Assembly: GCF_025352015.1 (NCBI RefSeq)
Contig: NZ_JANXUG010000059.1
Coordinates: 1 to 48,900, forward strand
Length of the DNA: 48,900 nt
Reading direction: 5' to 3'
DNA from: Flavobacterium sp.
Lineage (GTDB): Bacteria; Bacteroidota; Bacteroidia; Flavobacteriales; Flavobacteriaceae
Shown here: one piece after another, positions 20,809-29,715 of the stretch
How positions within the stretch are numbered: position 1 is the stretch's first letter
How the letters are laid out: every line of letters starts with the position of its first letter
Notes under the pieces: model-generated
What the model was told of the DNA's origin: nothing
The model's input: only the letters and a program-made list of their open reading frames with translations
The model's database searches: none
Made by a program: the position numbers and the translations under genes

Positions 20809-21812
20809 TCGGCATATTTCTTGGCATTTACTTGATGTTGCTCGTAAGTAGCCGCAAAAATATGGTAGCCAAATTTTTCTACACTAGCACAAAAATATAG
20901 GTAATCGTGTTTTTTTGGATTCAAAACGGCATCTATAGCATCAACATCGGGCATAGAAATTGGTCCAGGTGGCAAGCCAATATTTATATACGTATTATAA
21001 GGAGATTTAATAAACAAATCGTTGTAAAGAACCCTCTTTATAACTTGGTCAAAATTATTGTCTCTCATTTTTAATGCATAAATTACCGTTGGATCAGCCT
21101 GCAATGGCATTCCTTTGACAAATCTGTTTAGATAGACCCCGGCAATTGTTGGTCGTTCGCTTTTTTTAACCGATTCTTTGTGCACAATTGAGGCAATTGT
21201 AATAACTTGAACAGGAGTCAAATTTAATGCTGTTGCTTTTGCAATTCGATCCTTTGTCCAGAAACTATTGTATTCATCGAGCATTTTAGTTCGAAATTTT
21301 TCTGCTGAAATATCCCAATACACTTCATACGTATTGGCCAAAAACATCGCAAAAACAGATTCTTTGTTAAAGCCATTTTTTTGTAAAAAAACAGAATCTC
21401 GAAAAGTGTTCATGAGTTTTTTAGAATTCGGTTCAATTTGAGAACTTAAACGTTCACACAAATTTTCTAACCGTTCTTGATTATTAAAAGCCAATTTTAC
21501 AGGAACATTTCTGCGTAACGCTGATACCAATTGAAAAGCGCTCATTCCACTCTTTATTAAAAACCGTCCTGCCCTAACATTTTCGGGATAGGAACGGCGT
21601 TTGGCGATAAATTCGAAATCGCTCATGTTTTTTACTAAAGGTGAAAGTATTTTTTCCACATCCTGGTACTTTGAGCCTGTTGGAATTTCAACATATAGCT
21701 CTTTTTTTTCAAAATTGGTATCCGATGTGAAAAATTTGATATAAACAATTGCTACAAAAAAGAAGAAAACAATTCCTAAACATTTTATAATTTTATTTCT
21801 ATTCAAAACCAA
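20778..21812 (-). CDS. mltG: Endolytic transglycosylase MltG
   Basis: 344-aa inner-membrane enzyme that cleaves nascent glycan strands and terminates peptidoglycan polymerisation. One N-terminal membrane segment lies at about residues 10-28, followed by a LysM-like subdomain (VEIPTGSKYQDVEKIL). The YceG catalytic core has the essential Glu in IASIVHKES, and the signature GVYLNRFVKGMPLQADPTVIYAL and NTYINIGLPPGPISMP. The gene follows the GNAT by 12 bases on the same strand. It is of normal length and intact. Confidence 0.96.
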   Translation of the reverse strand: MVLNRNKIIKCLGIVFFFFVAIVYIKFFTSDTNFEKKELYVEIPTGSKYQDVEKILSPLVKNMSDFEFIAKRRSYPENVRAGRFLIKSGMSAFQLVSALRRNVPVKLAFNNQERLENLCERLSSQIEPNSKKLMNTFRDSVFLQKNGFNKESVFAMFLANTYEVYWDISAEKFRTKMLDEYNSFWTKDRIAKATALNLTPVQVITIASIVHKESVKKSERPTIAGVYLNRFVKGMPLQADPTVIYALKMRDNNFDQVIKRVLYNDLFIKSPYNTYINIGLPPGPISMPDVDAIDAVLNPKKHDYLYFCASVEKFGYHIFAATYEQHQVNAKKYADWLNLQGTKR

Positions 21813-21824
21813 ACTGTTTAAAAT

Positions 21825-22352
21825 TTATTTTTTTATTAACTGAAAAAAACCTTCGTCTTGGAAAGCATTTTTGGTAAAATTCCAATCCTTCTTGATTCCT
21901 ATATTTTCAAACCCAAATGTAGTAAAAAGCGATAAACTTGCTTTATTTTCTGTTCCAATATTTGCATAAAGCTGGTGTAATTGCAACTGCATAAAAGCAT
22001 ATTCAACAACCAAACCTAAAGCTTCTTTACCATAACCACTATTTCTATCGACTTCGTTTTGAATGATTATGCCAACGCCTGCACGTTTGTTCTTTACATC
22101 AAAATCAAATAAATCAATTAAACCGATGGCTTCCGATGAATCATTTTTACAAATAGCTAATCGCAATTGTTTGGCTTCATAAATATCTTGATGGGCATTT
22201 TCGAGGTATTGCTTAATAAGATATTTACTATATGGCGTTATAGTATTACTGACTTCCCAGATGTTTTCATCGTTTTCTATAGCATAGACAAACTCTAAAT
22301 CTTCGGGTTCGAGTGCGCGTAAATGAATATTTTGTGCTTGAAGCATTACCAA
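21825..22352 (-). CDS. GNAT acetyltransferase, RimJ/RimL-like
   Basis: 175-aa acetyltransferase; substrate unknown. IHLRALEPEDLEFVY at the N-terminus, RNSGYGKEALGLVVEYAF for acetyl-CoA binding, and NKASLSLFTTFGFENIG are typical of the RimJ/RimL/SpeG branch that acetylates proteins or polyamines. An internal ATG six bases downstream (MLQAQN) is an equally good start. It lies between the broken DUF2007 gene and mltG in the dapF cluster. Confidence 0.88.
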   Translation of the reverse strand: MVMLQAQNIHLRALEPEDLEFVYAIENDENIWEVSNTITPYSKYLIKQYLENAHQDIYEAKQLRLAICKNDSSEAIGLIDLFDFDVKNKRAGVGIIIQNEVDRNSGYGKEALGLVVEYAFMQLQLHQLYANIGTENKASLSLFTTFGFENIGIKKDWNFTKNAFQDEGFFQLIKK

Positions 22353-22370
22353 TTAATCATAAAATTTAAT

Positions 22371-22595
22371 TTATAGACTTAAACTGCCTTTATCATAATC
22401 CTTAATCAAGTTAATTGCCTTTTCAACATTATTTGCATTTACATTGAGAATCAATCCTGAACCACCGGGACTTAAAACTCATGGTTCAATACTTGCCATC
22501 AATTCGTTTACAACGAAAACCTTAATTCCACTATGTTCTAGCAGATTACAAATATTCATAGTTTGAATTGGTGAACCTCTATATATTTCTATCAT
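22371..22595 (-). pseudogene. DUF2007-type small protein, interrupted by an in-frame TGA
   Basis: A 75-codon frame starting MIEIYRGSPIQTMNICN and ending KDYDKGSLSL resembles the DUF2007 family (putative signal-transducing proteins). At codon 39 (22479-22481 on the plus strand) a TGA stands where the family usually has Trp, in the conserved P-W near VxxGG. A single TGG to TGA change explains this. The frame is otherwise intact on both sides. The gene starts 4 bases after the dapF stop and ends 18 bases before the GNAT, so it is a real operon member. It is either a recent pseudogene or, much less likely, recoded. Confidence 0.8.
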
Positions 22596-22599
22596 TTTA

Positions 22600-23382
22600 T
22601 TAAATTTCTATTTCTCCTTCGAAAACAAATGTTGCTGGACCTGTTAAAAAAACATTAGTATAGCTATCGTTTACTTTATCAAACGAAACTTCTAATTCGC
22701 CACCTTCAACATCTAATTTTACATGTTTCAAAGCTGTTTTACCAATAGCATTCATTGCAATCGCTACCGCAGTTGCTCCTGTCCCGCAGGAATAAGTTTC
22801 ATCCTCAACACCACGTTCGTAAGTGCGTAAGCGGAAATGATTATCTGAAATTTGTTTTACAAAGTTCACATTGCTTCCTGCTTTTCCATACAAATCTGAA
22901 TAGCGAATTTTAGCTCCATTGGTTTTTACATCATAAGCATCTAAATCATCCACCAATATGACATGATGAGGCGAACCCGTATTTAGGAAAATATAATCGC
23001 TTTCAATTTTTACTTCGAGAACATCTTTCATCTGTAGAGAAACTATTCCGTTTTTTTGAATCGAAGCATGATGTAAACCATCAGTAGCGGTGAATGTCGT
23101 TTCATTTGTAATAATATTCAATCTTTTGGCGAAAGCCACAATACAACGTCCGCCATTGCCACACATGGAACTTTGATTACCATCTGAATTGTAATAAACC
23201 ATGTTGAAATCGGTTTCAATATCATTTTCTAATAATAGTAAACCGTCGGCTCCAATTCCGAAGCGTCGATTACAAAGATTTTCAATGAGTTGAGGATTAT
23301 TTTTCGGGAAGCTATTTTGTCTGTTATCTATAAAGATAAAGTCGTTTCCGGTTCCTTCGTATTTGTAAAAAGTGGTTCGCAT
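22600..23382 (-). CDS. dapF: Diaminopimelate epimerase
   Basis: Converts LL- to meso-diaminopimelate for lysine and peptidoglycan synthesis. From ATG 23382 the protein is 260 aa and begins with the family start YKYEGTGNDF. An 18-base longer frame upstream is not needed. The two catalytic cysteines are in MCGNGGRC (Cys74) and SCGTGATA (Cys199). GADGLLLLE and FVKQISDNHFRLRTYERGVEDET are also typical. It heads a minus-strand cluster with the DUF2007 remnant, a GNAT, mltG and DUF2279. Two of these genes (dapF, mltG) act on the cell wall. Confidence 0.97.
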   Translation of the reverse strand: MRTTFYKYEGTGNDFIFIDNRQNSFPKNNPQLIENLCNRRFGIGADGLLLLENDIETDFNMVYYNSDGNQSSMCGNGGRCIVAFAKRLNIITNETTFTATDGLHHASIQKNGIVSLQMKDVLEVKIESDYIFLNTGSPHHVILVDDLDAYDVKTNGAKIRYSDLYGKAGSNVNFVKQISDNHFRLRTYERGVEDETYSCGTGATAVAIAMNAIGKTALKHVKLDVEGGELEVSFDKVNDSYTNVFLTGPATFVFEGEIEI

Positions 23383-23399
23383 AACGTTGTTTACTATCA

Positions 23400-23407
23400 C
23401 AAAGATA
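23400..23407 (-). promoter_or_regulatory. Candidate -7 element of the dapF operon
   Basis: TATCTTTG on the minus strand, 18 bases before the dapF ATG, fits TAnnTTTG. No -33 TTG at the standard spacing. Confidence 0.35.
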
Positions 23408-23477
23408 GTGAATATTAAGATTAACTTAAAAAATGTTAAACGAGCGTTAAACTGGTTTTTAGAAAAATAGAAATTTA

Positions 23478-23485
23478 TAATTTTG
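23478..23485 (+). promoter_or_regulatory. Candidate -7 element of the HtrA gene
   Basis: TAATTTTG fits TAnnTTTG exactly and lies 28 bases before the ATG at 23514. The -33 position has no TTG, so the match is partial. Confidence 0.4.
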
Positions 23486-23513
23486 TTATCAAATAATTTA
23501 AAATATAGTAATT

Positions 23514-24902
23514 ATGAAACGTTTATCAAGTTTATTTCTGATTTCTTTATTGAGTGGTGCAACGACTCTTGGTGCTTACAAATTATTTATTGAAGGAAAA
23601 AGCAATCGAGATTCTGTAGTGACCATGGCATCAGGTAATTATGCCAAAAATGTGGGTTTAACCAACGAAATGGTCGATTTTACAACAGCTGCAGAAACCA
23701 CTATTCATACGGTTGTTCACGTTAAAAATGTTTCTGTCCGAACGGTTTCAGATCCTATTATGGAATTTTTTTACGGAGCTCGTGGAGGACAACAACAAGA
23801 GCAAGTGGGAACAGGCTCGGGAGTTATCATCTCACAAGATGGCTATATTGTAACCAATAATCATGTTATAAAAGGTGCTACAGATCTTGAGGTGACTTTG
23901 AATAATAACAAATCCTATAAGGCAAAACTTATTGGCACCGATTCAAAAATGGATATTGCTTTATTAAAAATTAATGCCGATGATAAGCTTCCTTACTCTA
24001 CTTTCGCTGATTCTGATCAGGTAAAAGTTGGCGAATGGGTTTTAGCGGTTGGAAATCCGTATAACTTGACTTCAACGGTTACAGCTGGAATTGTATCGGC
24101 GAAGGCGCGAAATTTAGAAAATAACGGTCTCCAATCTTTTATACAAACTGATGCGGCTGTCAATCCAGGAAATTCAGGTGGTGCATTAGTAAATACTCGT
24201 GGAGAACTAATTGGGATTAATACCATGATTTCTTCGCCAACAGGAAGTTACACTGGATATTCATTTGCAATTCCGTCAAATATAACCAGAAAAATTATTG
24301 AAGATATCATGGAATTTGGCAATGTGCAGCGCGGCATTCTTGGTGTTGAGGGTGGAGAATTGAACAGCAAAGCATCCAAAGAATTAGGAATCAAAGATAC
24401 CGAAGGATTTTATATTAATAAAGTAACCAAAAATTCTGGAGCCGAAAAAGCTGGTTTGCAAAAAGGTGATATTATCAAAAAATTAGATAGTCAAAAAATT
24501 GATACGTTCTCTGAACTATCAGGTTACATTAGCACCAAAAGACCAAATGATAAAGTACAAGTAACTTTTCTTCGAGGTGGAGAAACAAAAACAGTAGCTG
24601 TAACTTTAATCAAAAACGACATTGCAACTACTGAATTTAAAGGATTAGAGTTGGAAAATATAGATGCTGCTGATAAAAAGAAATTCAAAATTGGTTATGG
24701 TGTTCGCATTAAAGAAATCAATAATGATAATTTAAAACCTTACTACGACCAACTCAAAGGAAATATTATCCTTTCGGTTGATAATGTGAAAGCTACAGAT
24801 GTTGAAACTATCTCTAAGTTTTTGAATAAAAAAGCCGAAAATCAAAGTGTTAACATCCAAATGATTAATGGTATCGGACAGTTAATTCAGATAATTTTAT
24901 AA
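23514..24902 (+). CDS. Periplasmic HtrA/DegP-type serine protease
   Basis: 462-aa periplasmic quality-control protease and chaperone. A signal peptide or membrane anchor lies at residues 1-22. The trypsin-like domain has the triad His117 (TNNHVIKGA), Asp147 (SKMDIALLKI) and Ser221 (VNPGNSGGAL). A first PDZ domain starts near residue 285 (GILGVEGGELN). A second, weaker PDZ-like region covers about 390-462. Its length fits Bacteroidota Do-type proteases. It is monocistronic, with a promoter-like element before it and a good hairpin terminator after it. Confidence 0.95.
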   Translation: MKRLSSLFLISLLSGATTLGAYKLFIEGKSNRDSVVTMASGNYAKNVGLTNEMVDFTTAAETTIHTVVHVKNVSVRTVSDPIMEFFYGARGGQQQEQVGTGSGVIISQDGYIVTNNHVIKGATDLEVTLNNNKSYKAKLIGTDSKMDIALLKINADDKLPYSTFADSDQVKVGEWVLAVGNPYNLTSTVTAGIVSAKARNLENNGLQSFIQTDAAVNPGNSGGALVNTRGELIGINTMISSPTGSYTGYSFAIPSNITRKIIEDIMEFGNVQRGILGVEGGELNSKASKELGIKDTEGFYINKVTKNSGAEKAGLQKGDIIKKLDSQKIDTFSELSGYISTKRPNDKVQVTFLRGGETKTVAVTLIKNDIATTEFKGLELENIDAADKKKFKIGYGVRIKEINNDNLKPYYDQLKGNIILSVDNVKATDVETISKFLNKKAENQSVNIQMINGIGQLIQIIL

Positions 24903-24927
24903 GCGTTTAAGGTTGATTGTTATGAAG

Positions 24928-24955
24928 ACCAGTTCAATTTTGGACTGGTTTTTTG
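24928..24955 (+). terminator. Terminator of the HtrA gene
   Basis: Stem ACCAGTTCAA with TTGGACTGGT (one G-T pair), two-base loop, then a run of T residues. Only 25 bases after the HtrA stop codon. Confidence 0.85.
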
Positions 24956-25003
24956 TTTTTTAAAAAAATCACGAAATCGTTATCGTAAAACATCTCAATT
25001 TTA

Positions 25004-25011
25004 TATTTTTG
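25004..25011 (+). promoter_or_regulatory. Candidate -7 element of gap
   Basis: TATTTTTG fits TAnnTTTG, 73 bases before the ATG. No TTG at normal spacing upstream. Confidence 0.35.
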
Positions 25012-25084
25012 AACCAAATTAAAAAAGATTCTTATTGGCTACAGCTAATAGAAAAAACAACCAAACTAAAAACTTATTTATTTT

Positions 25085-26533
25085 ATGGACAGCATCAAAT
25101 TGTACGAGAAAGAAATTTCGTTTCAGGCAGACAGACGAAAAGCCGCCGTTGAACTAATTAAAATTATTAGCGATTTGTGGTATGACAAATCAATTGAATT
25201 AGTGCTTTTTAGAAACCAACTCATTGATAGAAATGTAAGCGATATTATCAACTTTCATGAATATGCAGGAGAGTTTGTTCAAAAGCCCATAAATATTTTC
25301 GATTCAGTAGAAATTGCCCTTGCTATACAAAATCTAGATTTACCGCCTTCTCGAATTGACATCGGAAAATTAACATACGAGTACCATCTGGAAGACAATA
25401 AATATAATGACAGTCGTGCTTTTGTTATTGATAAATTGAAAAATGCCAAAGATTTTCACGATTTAAAACCAAAAGATGTGGTCTTGTATGGATTTGGTAG
25501 AATTGGTCGATTACTGGCGCGCGAAATGATGAGCAAGATGGGAAAAGGACAACAATTACGTCTTCGCGCGATTGTTACCCGTGATAGAAACGATGCTTCT
25601 TCATTAGAAAAAAGAGCTTCACTTTTACGTTATGATTCTATTCATGGCGATTTTCAAGGTTCAGTTCAGGCCGATGCAGAAAATAATGCGTTACTTATAA
25701 ACGGAACAACAGTTCATATTATTACTGCAAACAATCCAGAAGATATAGACTATTCAAAATATGGAATTGAAGACTGTTTAGTAATCGATAATACTGGTGC
25801 TTTTACAAACGAGGAACAATTAAAACGTCATTTAACTTCAAAAGGTGTTAGTAAAGTTTTATTGACTGCCCCAGGAAAAGGAGTTCCAAATATTGTTTAT
25901 GGTGTAAATCATAACGACTACAACCCAGATGCTGTTGCTATATTTTCTGCAGCATCATGTACTACCAATGCCATTACCCCAGTGTTGAAAGTGGTAGAAG
26001 ATACACTTGGTGTTGTAAAAGGGCATATCGAAACAATTCATGCTTATACAAACGACCAAAATTTGGTTGACAACATGCATAAAAAATACCGCCGTGGTCG
26101 TGCTGCGGCTTTGAATATGGTAATTACTGAAACTGGAGCAGGAACCGCTGTTGCCAAAGCACTACCTAGTTTAGCAGGAAAATTAACTTCCAATGCAATA
26201 CGTGTTCCTGTTCCCAATGGTTCTCTCGTAGTAATGAATTTAGAAGTTTCGAAAACAACATCATTCGAGGAAGTAAATGCTATCATGAAGAAAAATGCTT
26301 TAGAAGGCGAACTGGTAGAACAAATTAGATATTCTTTGAACAACGAATTAGTTTCATCAGACATTGTAGGAACTGCACAACCATCAATATATGACAGCAA
26401 TGCAACAATTGTTTCAGAAGATGGCAAAAATATTGTTTTATATGTTTGGTACGATAACGAATACGGATACAGCCATCAGGTAATTCGGTTGGCAAAATAC
26501 ATAGCAAAAGTAAGACGTTATACCTATTATTAA
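25085..26533 (+). CDS. gap: Glyceraldehyde-3-phosphate dehydrogenase with N-terminal extension
   Basis: Oxidises glyceraldehyde-3-phosphate to 1,3-bisphosphoglycerate with NAD(P). The 482 aa exceed the usual 335. Residues 1-130 form a helical extension without recognised domain, a layout common in one GAPDH type of the Bacteroidota. The Rossmann motif VLYGFGRIGRLLARE starts near residue 135. The active site FSAASCTTNAITPVLK has Cys292. The segment ETIHAYTNDQNLVD and the C-terminal WYDNEYGYSHQVIRLA are typical. It is monocistronic, with its own terminator. Confidence 0.95.
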   Translation: MDSIKLYEKEISFQADRRKAAVELIKIISDLWYDKSIELVLFRNQLIDRNVSDIINFHEYAGEFVQKPINIFDSVEIALAIQNLDLPPSRIDIGKLTYEYHLEDNKYNDSRAFVIDKLKNAKDFHDLKPKDVVLYGFGRIGRLLAREMMSKMGKGQQLRLRAIVTRDRNDASSLEKRASLLRYDSIHGDFQGSVQADAENNALLINGTTVHIITANNPEDIDYSKYGIEDCLVIDNTGAFTNEEQLKRHLTSKGVSKVLLTAPGKGVPNIVYGVNHNDYNPDAVAIFSAASCTTNAITPVLKVVEDTLGVVKGHIETIHAYTNDQNLVDNMHKKYRRGRAAALNMVITETGAGTAVAKALPSLAGKLTSNAIRVPVPNGSLVVMNLEVSKTTSFEEVNAIMKKNALEGELVEQIRYSLNNELVSSDIVGTAQPSIYDSNATIVSEDGKNIVLYVWYDNEYGYSHQVIRLAKYIAKVRRYTYY

Positions 26534-26552
26534 ATTACTATTGCAGTATAGT

Positions 26553-26590
26553 AAATCCGTTTAGTTTGTTAATTACTAAACGGATTTTTG
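26553..26590 (+). terminator. Terminator of gap
   Basis: A perfect 13-bp stem, AAATCCGTTTAGT with ACTAAACGGATTT, a nine-base loop, then T-rich sequence. 20 bases after the gap stop. Confidence 0.9.
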
Positions 26591-26683
26591 CATTTATCAA
26601 CATTTTTTTGTTAATAAATGTATTTTGTGTTAAAATAAATATTAATTTTCGTCTCTAATTTGACCCTATCAAATCTATCTTAT

Positions 26684-27055
26684 ATGAAAAAAATGCTTTT
26701 TGGTTTGCTGGTTCTGATTTGTTTTGCTTTTTCTAAAGCAAATTCAAAATTAGAGATTTATAATTATGGTCAGAACGGAATGGAGTTAGTCGCTCATTCT
26801 AAAAAAGGTGTTATTATCGTGAGTACGTTCAATTCTAAAATGACAATTCGTCAAGACATTGCCAAAAAATTGTATGATTTATATCTAGCCAATAAATTGG
26901 TAAACAACAAAAAAATAACTGTTTTAGGATGTGATGCTGAAGTGACGGGAAAATGTGTTATCCGTAAAAAGAACAGTTTAACTGCTATAGATTTTTTTTA
27001 TGAAGAAGTAAATTGGTACTCGGGTCTTAAAGAAGTTTATAAAAAAATACTATAA
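26684..27055 (+). CDS. Small exported protein of unknown function
   Basis: 123 aa from ATG 26684. This start removes eight residues of the longest frame and puts the signal peptide (KKMLFGLLVLICFAFSKA) at the N-terminus. The mature part is about 105 aa, mixed alpha/beta, with two Cys (LGCDAEVTGKCVIRK) that could form a disulfide in the periplasm. No family is recognised. It is monocistronic; an imperfect hairpin follows the stop. Confidence 0.6.
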   Translation: MKKMLFGLLVLICFAFSKANSKLEIYNYGQNGMELVAHSKKGVIIVSTFNSKMTIRQDIAKKLYDLYLANKLVNNKKITVLGCDAEVTGKCVIRKKNSLTAIDFFYEEVNWYSGLKEVYKKIL

Positions 27056-27056
27056 A

Positions 27057-27083
27057 AAAGCGCTCGCGGTAAGGAGAGCATTT
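27057..27083 (+). terminator. Weak terminator after the small exported protein
   Basis: GCGCTC and GAGAGC arms with one mismatch, followed by ATTTTG. Close to the stop codon; weak by itself. Confidence 0.35.
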
Positions 27084-27106
27084 TGTTTATTCATCATTAA
27101 GTTATA

Positions 27107-27831
27107 TCAAAGCTCGTGTAATTTTTTGTTTATCAAACTTATTTTTAATTTTATATAATCGAAAATTAACCCGAATCCCAAGACCAGAACTGCAATTAGC
27201 AACACCGTCAGGTGCATTTTAAGATAAAATAATCCCCCAATTATTCCACCCAAAAAAAAGAATACTATTATGGTTAATCGCAATCTGATTGAAGTGAACA
27301 ATTTTAGTCTTAATTCAAACTGTTTATAAAAATACAATTGGGATAATTCAATTCCTAAATCTGTAAAAAGTCCTGTTAAGTGAGTAGTTCTTACCACCGA
27401 GTTTGAAATTTTGGTTACTAAAGAATTTTGTAATCCCATCGAAAACAATAAAGTACAGGCAATAAAGTCGCCATAATTTAAAATTATATTTTCTCCAAAT
27501 ACAGCCACAAATAACATTAAAATTATTTCAGTTATAATTGGAATGATGTAAATGGTATTTTCGTTTTTTCTTGCCACAAATTCTACCATAAAACCAGCAG
27601 TAATTCGCCAAGTAGAAACGAAATTATATATAAAAAATAGACGAATCCGTTCCAAAAACGGAGTTATAAAACTTCATCAACAAAAAAAGCAAAATGTCCC
27701 GTTACGTTAGTTGTTAACTTCTGCACAGATAAAAACCCAGCTACATATACTATTCCAGCCACGGATGAAAGTAGCGATGCAATTTGTAAATTGTTTTTTG
27801 CGGTTCTGGTTTTGCCTTGATGTCTGAACAT
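27107..27831 (-). pseudogene. DUF1275 (YoaK-like) membrane protein, broken by a stop and a frameshift
   Basis: Following the frame from ATG 27831 gives MFRHQGKTRTAKNN, AGFLSVQKLTTNVTGHF and FFVDEV, the characteristic N-terminus of DUF1275/YoaK membrane proteins. A TAA at 27664-27666 (codon 56) interrupts it. The same frame then continues sensibly (RFWNGFVYFLYIISFLLG) to about 27606, where the reading frame shifts. The family sequence goes on from TAGFMVEFVARKNEN to the end at 27107. About five membrane segments are recognisable overall. At least one stop and one indel separate it from a working gene. It starts 5 bases after the DUF6544-like gene. Confidence 0.85.
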
Positions 27832-27836
27832 ACTCT

Positions 27837-28647
27837 TTACAATTTTTCAGAAATATTGTATACTATTTTTTGAACTTCAAATTTGGCATAAACTTGGTCA
27901 CCTTCCTTTAACCTCCAGATAGCTTGGTCAGAAATTGGAATTTTTACACCACTTCGTTCCTGATAATTTGCCATTTTACAAACCCATTTTTCTTTTTTTG
28001 CAGCACTCATAAACCGATAGCCTTCCATTTCTTTAATTTCTCCAATGTCATTAAATCTGACGATAAAATCAAAAGCTGTTGTTTTATATTTAAAAGATAA
28101 TTTTGCAGCGTTAGCATCAATTGCAGTCCAATTTACATATTCTGACGGTAAAAGATTGGTAGGAAACCAAACGCTTTCGCCCATCCAGCGTTGCAATTCG
28201 CCTTCATCAAAATTAGAACCGTTAGCATCTACAATATTATAAACATTTAGTAACGTTGCAATTAATCCCCCTTTGTCCACAATAAAAAAATCACGAGCGG
28301 TGAACATCAACGTTTCACCTTTCCAGATGAATTGGGGTTTTTGAGCCGAGAAATATTGCTCGCCATCAATTTTGATAAAATCTTTTTTTAAATCGGTTTT
28401 AAAAAATCCGTTGTGCGTCAATCCAACAGAATTGATGTAAGGCTGACCGTTTTTCAAAACTAATTTAAAATAGCGTTGCACAGGTTCGGGCAAATTTTCT
28501 AATTGCTTTTCGTTATATATTTTAGTAGATATTTCGGTGTTAGCAAAAAGCGTTTTGACCTGCTTTTTTGAATTTCATTGTTAAATTAATTTTTCCGATA
28601 GGTAAAATTAAAAGTATAATTCCGATTATAATTAGGGTTGTTTTCAC
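27837..28647 (-). pseudogene. DUF6544-like protein with a one-base A-run frameshift
   Basis: The GTG at 28647 overlaps the stop of the NmrA gene as GTGA, as for translationally coupled genes. Translation gives VKTTLIIIGIILLILPIG, a membrane anchor, then KFKK. There an A6 run (28564-28569 as T on the plus strand) is one base too long for the frame of QVKTLFANTEIS and PEPVQRYFK, which continues for over 200 residues to the stop at 27837. The long part has the features of the DUF6544/DUF6920-type proteins (QRYF, GESVWFPTNLLPS, AIWRL). Function unknown. The shift could be a mutation, a slippage site, or an assembly error. Confidence 0.75.
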
Positions 28648-29510
28648 TTTTTAAGATTTTTTAAATTGTATTTTATAAATTTTTGAAACGTATAAGGTTC
28701 CTTTTTAGAAATCAATTTTACACAATTGGATATATGTGGTTCCGTTTGAAATCTGGGTAAATAATGCAACATGATCATTACCATAATTAAATTTAAAGGC
28801 ATTTTTTCTTTTCTTTTCGTCCAATAAAAACTAATAATTGAAGGTGATTGGTAAACTATTTTTTTATCTAAAATTTCAGTTAATTGCTGTGCCATTTCGC
28901 TAAAAGTCAGTTTTTCATTATTGGTTAATTCATAAGCTTTATTAATGTACTGTGTGGAATTAACAATAATTTGGGCAGCAACATTCCCAATATCAGCTAC
29001 ATCAACCAATGTGAATTTAGCATTTCCAGCAGGTAAATAAATTCGTCTTTTATTTACTAAATCATTATTCAAGCTATTTAGAAAATTTTGCATAAAATAC
29101 GCTGGTCGCAAAAATGTATGCGGCATTTCACTTTTTACTATCAATTTTTCAATTTTATGATGCGGAATTAGAGAACTTTTTTCTACCCCTTGAACTGAAA
29201 GAAAAACGATATGTTTTACTTTGACAAGTTGCGCAACTTCAATTATGGGTTTAAAATAGTGTTTAGTATCAGTAATTTGCGGCGGACGTAGTAAAAACAG
29301 TATGTCGATTTGTTCTAAAGCTGGTGTGTACGTTGTAGCATCCAAAAAGTCAAACTTTACAAATTCAACTGTGTGACCAGCAAACTTTTTTTTATCTTTA
29401 TTAAAATCTCTAATTCCTGCAATAATCTCATGATTGTGCTGTATTTTACTCAAAGAATTTATTACAGCCATTCCAACATTTCCGGAAGCACCAGTGATTA
29501 GAATTTTCAT
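28644..29510 (-). CDS. NmrA-like NAD(P)-binding oxidoreductase
   Basis: 288-aa Rossmann protein of the atypical short-chain dehydrogenase class. ILITGASGNVGMAVINSL gives the GxxGxxG nucleotide-binding motif at residues 7-13. VEFVKFDFLD and FLLRPPQI follow, and HIVFLSVQGVEKSS replaces the classical catalytic region, as in NmrA/quinone-reductase-2-like proteins. Substrate unknown. It is likely cotranscribed: its ATG overlaps the end of the DUF6496 frame (ATGA), and its stop overlaps the next start (GTGA). Both neighbours carry frameshifts; this gene is intact. Confidence 0.85.
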   Translation of the reverse strand: MKILITGASGNVGMAVINSLSKIQHNHEIIAGIRDFNKDKKKFAGHTVEFVKFDFLDATTYTPALEQIDILFLLRPPQITDTKHYFKPIIEVAQLVKVKHIVFLSVQGVEKSSLIPHHKIEKLIVKSEMPHTFLRPAYFMQNFLNSLNNDLVNKRRIYLPAGNAKFTLVDVADIGNVAAQIIVNSTQYINKAYELTNNEKLTFSEMAQQLTEILDKKIVYQSPSIISFYWTKRKEKMPLNLIMVMIMLHYLPRFQTEPHISNCVKLISKKEPYTFQKFIKYNLKNLKK

Positions 29511-29691
29511 TTTTTCTTTTCAGTACTCAATCCATCGGCTTCGCTCAATGCAAAAGCAATAGCAAGTTTCGGATTGGTGACACTATTTTTGCTTTTACCT
29601 GAATGCAAATCTCCTTCTTTAAATTCGTGCATCACTTGAGCTATTTTTTTCTGTTTTACAGATAACTCTGCAGGTTTTGATTTTTTTTCAT
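29507..29691 (-). pseudogene. DUF6496-type small protein frameshifted in its A-run
   Basis: A conserved 55-residue frame, SKPAELSVKQKKIAQVMHEF and then KEGDLHSGKS and NPKLAIAFALSEA, matches DUF6496-type proteins. It has no ATG in frame. The ATG at 29691 precedes a run of eight A (29681-29688 as T on the plus strand). Nine, or six, A would put that ATG in frame and give MKKKSKPAEL. So the gene is off by one base in the homopolymer. The end overlaps the next start by four bases. The gene follows the Mg2+ ATPase by 24 bases. It is too short to be found as an intact frame. Confidence 0.75.
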
Positions 29692-29715
29692 AAAATTTAT
29701 TACTTAAATTAATGA

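Noticed and set aside
22479..22481. Selenocysteine at the TGA of the DUF2007 gene
   Set aside because: The family residue is Trp, and no selenocysteine insertion hairpin is evident; a point mutation is simpler.
27107..27655. Short membrane protein starting MERIRLFF as an intact gene
   Set aside because: The start lies within the frameshifted remainder of a DUF1275 gene; the true N-terminus is found at 27831 in another frame.
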